From NCBI GenBank assembly GCA_016873375.1, contig VGXJ01000017.1:1-13836 (forward strand): a stretch of 13,836 nt of DNA, in the 5' to 3' direction. The notes beneath the pieces were generated by a model. That model saw nothing but the letters and a program-made list of their open reading frames with translations. It did no database searches and had not been told where the DNA came from. Positions 6,764-13,836 of the stretch are shown here, piece by piece; position 1 is the stretch's first letter; every line of letters starts with the position of its first letter. Source of the DNA: Phycisphaerae bacterium (GTDB lineage: Bacteria; Planctomycetota; Phycisphaerae; Phycisphaerales; SM1A02). A program made the translations under genes and the position numbers.

Positions 6764-6787
6764 GGCGCCTCCCTTGCGGGAGGCGCC
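6764..6787 (+). terminator. Hairpin terminator after tRNA-Gln
   Basis: GGCGCCTCCC and GGGAGGCGCC form a perfect 10-bp GC-rich stem with a TTGC tetraloop, 14 bases after the tRNA. The following sequence TGTCATTGT is only moderately T-rich, so it is an imperfect intrinsic terminator on the plus strand. It also lies 26 bases beyond the stop of the convergent subtilase gene, so it may serve both sides. Confidence 0.7.
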
Positions 6788-6813
6788 TGTCATTGTGGAT
6801 GTTCATGCCCGCG

Positions 6814-8952
6814 TCAGGGCGCCCACGCCGAAAGGACGCTGCCCAGATCCTGACCATCGACGATGCCATCATCGTTGAGGTCCGCGACGCACCCAGTGCA
6901 CGAACCCCATGCCGACAGCAGCGCACCGAGATCGCTGCCGTTGACGACGCCATCACCATCAAGGTCGCCCGGTACGAAGCCGCCGCCGCGCGTCAGGGCC
7001 GAGCTGGGGATCGCGGTCGTCGTCGTGCCTGGACCCGACCACGCCATGATGAGTCCTGCACCGCCGCCAGCCTCGAAGAACTCCACGCGCAAGCGATGCT
7101 TGCCAGCCGCCAACGGCCGCGTGCCACGCACCGTGAGCATGCCATGCAGGCCATCATTGTTGACGACCAGGTCATCGTCGATCCAAAGTCTGGAGCCGTC
7201 GTCACTCGTCAACCCGAGCGTCCAGTACCCGTTGGTCGGGATCTTGATCCAGCCGTTGAATGTGGCGCCCACATTGTCTTCCCGGCCACTGCCGGCAAAG
7301 GTCTCGATGCTCGAGGCGTAGTTGATTCTCTCGACCACCGCCGTCCCGTAGGGCGTCAGCGTGGAATAGTCGGGCAGCGAGGCAGGCGCTGTGAGTTCGT
7401 ACCAGGCCGCATCAAGGCCAGGCTGGTCACCCTGCACGACCACCGCAGGGCGAGCCACGGCAACCTCGATCGTGACCTGCTCCGAACTCGTCGCGCCGCT
7501 CACGGGCTCGATCATCGTGTAGACCAGGGTCTGGTTGCCGGCGGCCGGGCCCACGTCATCGATCACAAGCACGTCGCGTGCGCTACCAGTGCCAGGCACC
7601 AGCCGAACCGCGCGACCTGTACTGGTCACGGCATCGAACGCCTCGATGCGCAAGGGATCCATGTTGGGATCGAAGTCGTTGGCAAGCACATCGACCGTGA
7701 TGGGCTGGCCCGCGATCGCGCGCACACGATCAGCGCGAGCCACCGGCGGAGCCGGCAAGAGCGCCGAGCGGGCCTGCTCGACCGCGCGCAGGAGGTTGAT
7801 GCGGCCCCAGCCAAACTCCTCGCCGTTGACGGTGCCGCCCCAGACATCGCATGAGTGCATGAGCACATGTTCAGCGTGCGCCACCGTCAACGCCGGGTTG
7901 GCGGAACGGATGAGTGCGAGCGCGCCGTTCGCGACCGGGGTCGCCATGCTCGTGCCGCTCGCAAAGCCGTAGGTACCGTCGCGGATCGAACTCAGGATCG
8001 ACACGCCCGGCGCGAAGAGATCGACGCCGCGGCCGAAGCTGCTGAAGCTCGCGCGCTGATCGGACTGGCTGCTCGCACCGATGACGAGCACGCTCGGGAA
8101 ATCCCAGCCTGCATGATCCGTGGCGGAATTGCCGGCCGCCCAGAGCATGCTCGCGCCGAGCGATCGCACATACTGGCCAGTCGTCTCGATCGGGTCATAC
8201 CCGATGCCCGAGTAGCTCGTCGAAATGACCTTCGCGCCGTGCTCGGCGGCCCACTGCACGCCCTGCAGCAGGTTCTCGTAGCTGGCCCCACCGCTCGATG
8301 CCTCGCTCACGCGAATCGGCATGATGCGGAAGTTCCAGCCCATGCCGACCACGCCCACGCCGTTGTTGCCGGCCGCAGCCGCGCAACCCGCCACATGCGT
8401 GCCGTGGCCATTGATGTCGTCCATCACGCCGCCGTCAGCTTCGGCCAGGTCACTGGCGCTGTTGAAGCCCGGCACGCGATTGAGGAGATCCTCGTGCGTG
8501 ACGATGCCGGTATCCGTGACGGCGATGATGACGCCCCCGGCTGCGTCGGCCCGGTGGAGGTCCCACGCGGCAGCGGATTGCATCATCGGATGGTGCCACT
8601 GTTCGACGAAGCGTGGATCATTCGGCTCGGTGCACGGGTAGACCGTCCAGTTCGGGCAGGCGTACTGGAAGAGACCGGTCGCCATGAGTTCGGCGGCCAC
8701 CGCGTTCTCCGCAGTGCCAGGCACCATCGGGCCAGCACCCACCACGATCACCCACTCGTCGGTTCGGTCGTTGCGACGAGCGGGCCACGCCGCGAGCCGC
8801 TTGACCGCTGCCGCACGGCTGGCGGCATCGAGCGTTTGCAGCGGACGCACGATGAGCTCTCCAGAGAACTCGCGCTCACCCCGCTCTTCGGTGAAGTCAG
8901 CGTGGGCAGCGAGCGACGAAGCGACGAGCACGATCGAGGCGTGGACGAGCAT
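6814..8952 (-). CDS. Secreted subtilisin-like (S8) serine protease with Ig/cadherin-like, PA14 and dockerin-like domains
   Basis: Predicted exported endopeptidase of 712 residues counted from ATG 8952. Domains in order: signal peptide (1-18, cleavage after AAHA), a short propeptide-like region (about 20-108), the S8 catalytic domain (about 110-395), a VLANDFDP-type Ig/cadherin-like domain (about 403-500), a PA14-like domain (about 511-645, with SDDGSRLWID) and a tandem dockerin-like tail (about 661-710). The triad is intact: D147 (VTDTGI), H183 (GHGTHVAG) and S335 (SGTSMATP), with oxyanion N275 (WAAGN). The tail contains DLDGDGVVNGSDLGALLSAWGSC, a CxxC pair (C685, C688) and a second Ca2+-loop repeat. 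In-frame ATGs at 8991 and 8973 are possible. I prefer 8952 because the signal peptide starts there and the same 14 bases (CTTCGCCGATGCTC) surround the start of the neighbouring gene. PA14 often binds carbohydrate, so the substrate may be a glycoprotein or polysaccharide matrix; that is inference. Confidence 0.93.
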   Translation of the reverse strand: MLVHASIVLVASSLAAHADFTEERGEREFSGELIVRPLQTLDAASRAAAVKRLAAWPARRNDRTDEWVIVVGAGPMVPGTAENAVAAELMATGLFQYACPNWTVYPCTEPNDPRFVEQWHHPMMQSAAAWDLHRADAAGGVIIAVTDTGIVTHEDLLNRVPGFNSASDLAEADGGVMDDINGHGTHVAGCAAAAGNNGVGVVGMGWNFRIMPIRVSEASSGGASYENLLQGVQWAAEHGAKVISTSYSGIGYDPIETTGQYVRSLGASMLWAAGNSATDHAGWDFPSVLVIGASSQSDQRASFSSFGRGVDLFAPGVSILSSIRDGTYGFASGTSMATPVANGALALIRSANPALTVAHAEHVLMHSCDVWGGTVNGEEFGWGRINLLRAVEQARSALLPAPPVARADRVRAIAGQPITVDVLANDFDPNMDPLRIEAFDAVTSTGRAVRLVPGTGSARDVLVIDDVGPAAGNQTLVYTMIEPVSGATSSEQVTIEVAVARPAVVVQGDQPGLDAAWYELTAPASLPDYSTLTPYGTAVVERINYASSIETFAGSGREDNVGATFNGWIKIPTNGYWTLGLTSDDGSRLWIDDDLVVNNDGLHGMLTVRGTRPLAAGKHRLRVEFFEAGGGAGLIMAWSGPGTTTTAIPSSALTRGGGFVPGDLDGDGVVNGSDLGALLSAWGSCTGCVADLNDDGIVDGQDLGSVLSAWAP

Positions 8953-8958
8953 CGGCGA

Positions 8959-8987
8959 AGTATGGACGGGCATCGCCGTGCCGACAA
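8959..8987 (-). promoter_or_regulatory. Candidate promoter of the subtilase gene
   Basis: Read on the minus strand, TTGTCG (8987-8982), a 17-base spacer and CATACT (8964-8959) resemble a sigma-70-type promoter, four of six matches in each hexamer. The -10 ends 6 bases before ATG 8952, so the transcript would start at or near the start codon. This favours ATG 8952 over the two upstream in-frame ATGs. Confidence 0.4.
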
Positions 8988-9024
8988 CCACGCCAGCCGG
9001 AATCCGGCAAGGTTCTTCGGACCG

Positions 9025-9735
9025 TCAGGCGCCTGCGGACCACGCCGTCAGCAGTGCACCCAGGTCGGCACCGTCGACCTGGCCATCGCCATTGAGATCG
9101 CCGACGCAGCCGGCGCACGATCCCCAAGTCGTGAGCAGGATGCCCAAGTCACCCCCGTCGACATCGCCGTCGTGGTCCAGATCGGCCGGCGACGACGGTG
9201 TGCCGGTGACCCCCATGCAGAGCCCTGCACTGAGACCGGATGACTGCCAGGTCGCGCCATTCGGCAACGTCAAGCAGGTGTACCCCTGACCCGAGCTCGC
9301 GAAGTTCCAGACCGGGCTGCTCCCGCCGGGAGCCTCCGATCGCAGCACGAACCAGTACTTCGTCCCGGCACGAAGCTGTGGACGGAGCGTGCTGGTGACG
9401 GTCTGCTGCACGGGATTCCACCCGCTGGCCATCGTGTCCATCGTCCATGACTCGATCGCCGTGCCCGAAGGACGGCTTGCGGAACCCGCGCCCGAGTCGG
9501 TCTCGACGGTAACGGTGATCCGTGCACCCGGCTGCGACGAGTTGTTCATGATCCAGAACGACGCCGTCGAGAGATCGGCATCGATCGCGCAGGTGAAGCG
9601 CTGGGCGACCGACTGGCTCGTCGAGACATCGGCGCCCCAGAGTCCGAACCAACCGCCAAACGGTCCGTTGCTCGAGTAGAGCGTGTCGGCCGAGGCAGGC
9701 ATGGCGAGGGCGAGGATGGCCAGTGCCCGGAGCAT
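9025..9735 (-). CDS. Secreted choice-of-anchor-type protein with dockerin-like tail
   Basis: Predicted exported protein of 236 residues with no catalytic motif. A signal peptide (1-16, MLRALAILALAMPASA, cleaved before DTLYSS) precedes a beta-sandwich domain (about 17-178). Its opening LYSSNGPFGGWFGLWGADVSTSQSVAQRF, seen in part here, and the later KYWFVLRSE stretch resemble choice-of-anchor R-type domains; that assignment is tentative. The tail (about 183-232) has two Ca2+-loop-like repeats, DLDHDGDVDGGDLG and DLNGDGQVDGADLG, with the CAGC pair C207/C210 between them. This is nearly the same tail as in the adjacent protease. I start at ATG 9735, where the signal peptide begins; the open frame to 9783 lacks signal character. 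The subtilase starts 72 bases downstream, and TACCCT lies 6 bases before the ATG. The role is unknown; a surface or matrix protein handled with the protease is plausible. Confidence 0.82.
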   Translation of the reverse strand: MLRALAILALAMPASADTLYSSNGPFGGWFGLWGADVSTSQSVAQRFTCAIDADLSTASFWIMNNSSQPGARITVTVETDSGAGSASRPSGTAIESWTMDTMASGWNPVQQTVTSTLRPQLRAGTKYWFVLRSEAPGGSSPVWNFASSGQGYTCLTLPNGATWQSSGLSAGLCMGVTGTPSSPADLDHDGDVDGGDLGILLTTWGSCAGCVGDLNGDGQVDGADLGALLTAWSAGA

Positions 9736-9741
9736 CGGCGA

Positions 9742-9769
9742 AGGGTACTCCGGGAACGGATCGATCCAA
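9742..9769 (-). promoter_or_regulatory. Candidate promoter of the choice-of-anchor gene
   Basis: On the minus strand, TTGGAT (9769-9764), a 16-base spacer and TACCCT (9747-9742) precede ATG 9735 by 6 bases. The identical hexamer TACCCT serves the divergent BtuF-like gene 44 bases away. No Shine-Dalgarno sequence is present. Promoter use is inferred from motif and spacing. Confidence 0.4.
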
Positions 9770-9790
9770 GCACTCCGCGTCACCGAGGGC

Positions 9791-9796
9791 TACCCT
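9791..9796 (+). promoter_or_regulatory. Candidate -10 hexamer of the BtuF-like gene (TACCCT)
   Basis: TACCCT ends 9 bases before ATG 9806. The segment TACCCTTCCGCGCCCATG closely resembles TACACTCCGCGCCCCATG before trpS. No clear -35 is seen. The whole divergent spacer (9736-9805) is only 70 bases and has no room for a cobalamin riboswitch. Confidence 0.4.
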
Positions 9797-9805
9797 TCCG
9801 CGCCC

Positions 9806-10732
9806 ATGCGCGTCGTCAGCCTGCTTCCCAGCGCCACCGAAACGCTCTGTGCCATCGGTGGCCAGCACCTGCTGGTGGGCCGCAGCCATGAATGCGATTT
9901 TCCCGGGGGCCTTGAGCACCTGCCGGTCTTGACCGGCCAGCGCACGCATGCTGCGACGAGCGCCGAGATCGATGCGCAGGTCAGCGCCGCGCTCGGCAGC
10001 GGGCAATCGCTCTACATGCTCGATGTGGACCGCCTGCGCGCCCTCAAGCCGGATGTGATTCTGACCCAGGATCTCTGCGATGTCTGCAGCATCGATCTGG
10101 CCACCGTGCGCGGTGCGGCTGCCACCATGGATCCCAAGCCGACGGTGGTCAGCCTCAATCCCACCACGCTCTGGCAGGTGCTCGATGATGTCCTCGCCGT
10201 CGGCGAAGCGGTGGGCATGGCCGATCAGGCGCAGGCCACGATGGTGCGGCTGCGCGAGGGCTACTGGACCGCGATCGATTTCGTGAACCCGTTCGTGCCG
10301 GGCCCGCCGACGCTCTTCCTCGAATGGATGGATCCGCCGTTTGTGGGCGGACACTGGACACCGGCGCTCATCAACGCCGCGGGTGCGCGCCATGTGCTCA
10401 ACGAAGCTGGCGCGAAGAGCAAGCGCGTCAGCGTCGAAGACTTGCTCGAAGCCGCGCCCGAGCGCATCATCATCTGCCCCTGCGGCTTCGGGCTCGACCG
10501 CATCGAGCAGGAACTCGATGTCCTGACCTCGCAGCGCTGGTGGCCGCTCTTGCCCGCGGTCATGTCGGGCGACCTAGACGCGGTCGTCCTCGTCGATGGC
10601 AACCAGATGTTCAACCGCCCCGGCCCGCGCCTGGTCGATGCGTTCCGCTGGCTTGTAGGATGGCTGAACGACCGTCCGGAACTCGTGCCTCCTGGCTTCC
10701 CGGTGCGGCGCCTGGCCGATCTTCGCCGCTGA
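9806..10732 (+). CDS. Cobalamin/metal ABC-transporter-type substrate-binding protein, BtuF/TroA fold, without a signal peptide
   Basis: Protein of 308 residues related to the periplasmic-binding fold of BtuF (helical backbone, class III). The opening RVVSLLPSATETLCAIGG and the motifs LVGRSHECDFP (23-33), PDVILTQDLCDVC (82-94), EWMDPPFVGGHW (163-174), IIICPCGFGLDR (211-222) and FNRPGPRLVDA (249-259) match a subfamily commonly annotated as cobalamin-binding protein. No signal peptide or lipobox precedes the domain when starting at ATG 9806. The in-frame extension to 9683 is Ala/Ser/Gly-rich and antisense to the neighbouring gene, so it is unlikely to be translated. As written the protein should be cytosolic, which is unusual for a transporter component, and no permease or ATPase gene is nearby. 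Cys and His residues (H28, C30, C91, C94, H173, C214, C216) could bind a ligand or metal. The real ligand is not known. Confidence 0.8.
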   Translation: MRVVSLLPSATETLCAIGGQHLLVGRSHECDFPGGLEHLPVLTGQRTHAATSAEIDAQVSAALGSGQSLYMLDVDRLRALKPDVILTQDLCDVCSIDLATVRGAAATMDPKPTVVSLNPTTLWQVLDDVLAVGEAVGMADQAQATMVRLREGYWTAIDFVNPFVPGPPTLFLEWMDPPFVGGHWTPALINAAGARHVLNEAGAKSKRVSVEDLLEAAPERIIICPCGFGLDRIEQELDVLTSQRWWPLLPAVMSGDLDAVVLVDGNQMFNRPGPRLVDAFRWLVGWLNDRPELVPPGFPVRRLADLRR

Positions 10733-10815
10733 AGGGCCTTGCTCCGCCGCTGTGATGGCGATTCGGGGCCCTGGCACCGATCCAGACTTGGTTGGCACGC
10801 CGTTTGTAGCGGAAG

Positions 10816-10837
10816 GTGGCCCCGCTACCCGGGGCAC
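10816..10837 (+). other. Hairpin in the clpB leader
   Basis: GCCCCG (10819-10824) and CGGGGC (10830-10835) form a 6-bp stem around CTACC, extendable by GTG/CAC through a one-base bulge. It lies 16 bases before the clpB ATG at 10854, and the ribosome-binding-like AAGGA follows at 10838-10842. A role as a thermosensor or attenuator is possible but unproven; there is no T-run, so it is not a terminator. Confidence 0.35.
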
Positions 10838-10853
10838 AAGGACACCCCTCACC

Positions 10854-13487
<2,634 letters not shown>

Positions 13488-13521
13488 TCAGGTGGGATCG
13501 CCTGTGCCTGCTCGGAGCGGT

Positions 13522-13551
13522 CCCGGGCCGTGGTCCCCGAAAGGGCCCGGG
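13522..13551 (+). terminator. Possible terminator hairpin after clpB
   Basis: CCCGGGCC (13522-13529) and GGCCCGGG (13544-13551) can pair over 8 bp around a 14-base loop that itself can pair partly (GGTCCC with GGG). It lies 35 bases after the clpB stop. The following sequence CGTGATCGGATTCTG is not T-rich, so intrinsic termination is uncertain. Confidence 0.4.
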
Positions 13552-13576
13552 CGTGATCGGATTCTGAGTCTTCGGG

Positions 13577-13604
13577 TTGCGTAGACCCCTATCACCACTA
13601 TCCT
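13577..13604 (+). promoter_or_regulatory. Candidate promoter of the right-edge gene
   Basis: TTGCGT (13577-13582), a 16-base spacer and TATCCT (13599-13604) form a sigma-70-like arrangement. The -10 ends 6 bases before ATG 13611, the same spacing as at the choice-of-anchor and subtilase genes. There is no Shine-Dalgarno sequence. Confidence 0.45.
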
Positions 13605-13610
13605 TCTTCC

Positions 13611-13836
13611 ATGTCCAGGTTTGCGCTCGCCGTTGCAGCAGGTAGTGCGTTGACAGTCTCAACCGCCCTGCTGATCCCCGCGCCAGCCCAGGCAAAGGCC
13701 CGGTTTGCCCACGAACTGCCCCGCGAGGAAGTGCTTGCGCTGATCGACCAAGTTGTCACCCGAGAGCGCGCCGGAAGCCAGCCACCTCAGCGTGCGGCAA
13801 GTGCACCGTTCTGGAACTGGGAAACCCCGCATGTCC
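13611..13836 (+). CDS. Exported protein, N-terminal fragment (cut by window edge)
   Basis: Seventy-five codons are visible before the window ends, so length and function are unknown. The N-terminus (MSRFALAVAAGSALTVSTALLIPAPAQA, seen as an R3 n-region, a hydrophobic stretch and APAQA) is a good signal peptide with likely cleavage after A28. The mature part begins KARFAHELPREEVLALIDQVV, an amphipathic helix, and then a Pro/Ala/Ser-rich link leading to SAPFWNWETP. I recognise no family. The start at ATG 13611 is supported by the signal peptide and the promoter-like sequence 6 bases upstream. It is probably transcribed separately from clpB, which ends 123 bases earlier. Confidence 0.7.
   Translation, partial: MSRFALAVAAGSALTVSTALLIPAPAQAKARFAHELPREEVLALIDQVVTRERAGSQPPQRAASAPFWNWETPHV

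Noticed and set aside
9026..9035. Perfect palindrome CAGGCGCCTG next to the stop of the choice-of-anchor gene
   Set aside because: It is short, has no loop and no T-run, and such GC-rich palindromes are expected by chance here.
7855..9243. Long plus-strand open frames opposite the subtilase (also 6793-7854)
   Set aside because: They give Arg/His/Ala-rich translations with no motif, while the opposite strand encodes intact S8, PA14 and dockerin-like modules.
9736..9805. Possible cobalamin riboswitch before the BtuF-like gene
   Set aside because: The divergent spacer is only 70 bases and has no B12-box-like sequence; a cobalamin riboswitch needs about 200 bases.

Overview
The window looks like chromosomal DNA from a GC-rich planctomycete, most likely of class Phycisphaerae. 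The main clue is that two neighbouring secreted proteins end in the tandem dockerin-like tail DLxxDGxVxGxDLGxLLxxWGSCxGC, followed by a second DLNxDGxVDGxDLG unit, which is characteristic of that group. Gene density is high and no intergenic gap exceeds about 125 bases. This reading comes from motif recognition only; no database search was run.

Layout. Positions 1-3296, minus strand: a run transcribed right to left as CPBP-family membrane protease, tryptophanyl-tRNA synthetase (trpS), a small Cys/His-rich protein, and a XerC/XerD-type tyrosine recombinase cut by the left edge just before its stop. Positions 3295-4128, plus strand: trpC, whose start codon overlaps that of the divergent protease gene. 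Positions 4132-6633, minus strand: lipoprotein with three beta-sandwich (carboxypeptidase-regulatory-like) repeats, apaG, and asd, converging on trpC with a 3-base gap. Positions 6679-6749, plus strand: tRNA-Gln(CUG), followed by a perfect 10-bp hairpin. Positions 6814-9735, minus strand: two secreted proteins with dockerin-like tails, a choice-of-anchor-type protein and a multidomain subtilisin-like protease. Positions 9806-13487, plus strand: a cytosolic BtuF/TroA-like binding protein and clpB. Positions 13611-13836, plus strand: the start of an unidentified exported protein.

How the genes fit together. Most are housekeeping: translation (trpS, tRNA-Gln), Trp synthesis (trpC), Asp-family amino acid synthesis (asd), protein disaggregation (clpB) and chromosome resolution or site-specific recombination (xer). 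The accessory part is the exported set (subtilase, choice-of-anchor protein, lipoprotein, right-edge protein). The two dockerin-tailed genes share the tail and the same 14-base start region, so they probably belong to a larger family exported and handled in the same way.

The most interesting signal is regulatory. Several genes (trpS, apaG, the BtuF-like gene, the choice-of-anchor gene and the right-edge gene) carry a TAnnnT hexamer exactly 6 or 9 bases before the ATG and no Shine-Dalgarno sequence, which suggests leaderless or near-leaderless transcription. I saw no CRISPR array, insertion sequence, prophage, toxin-antitoxin pair or defence cassette, and no clear new multi-gene system.
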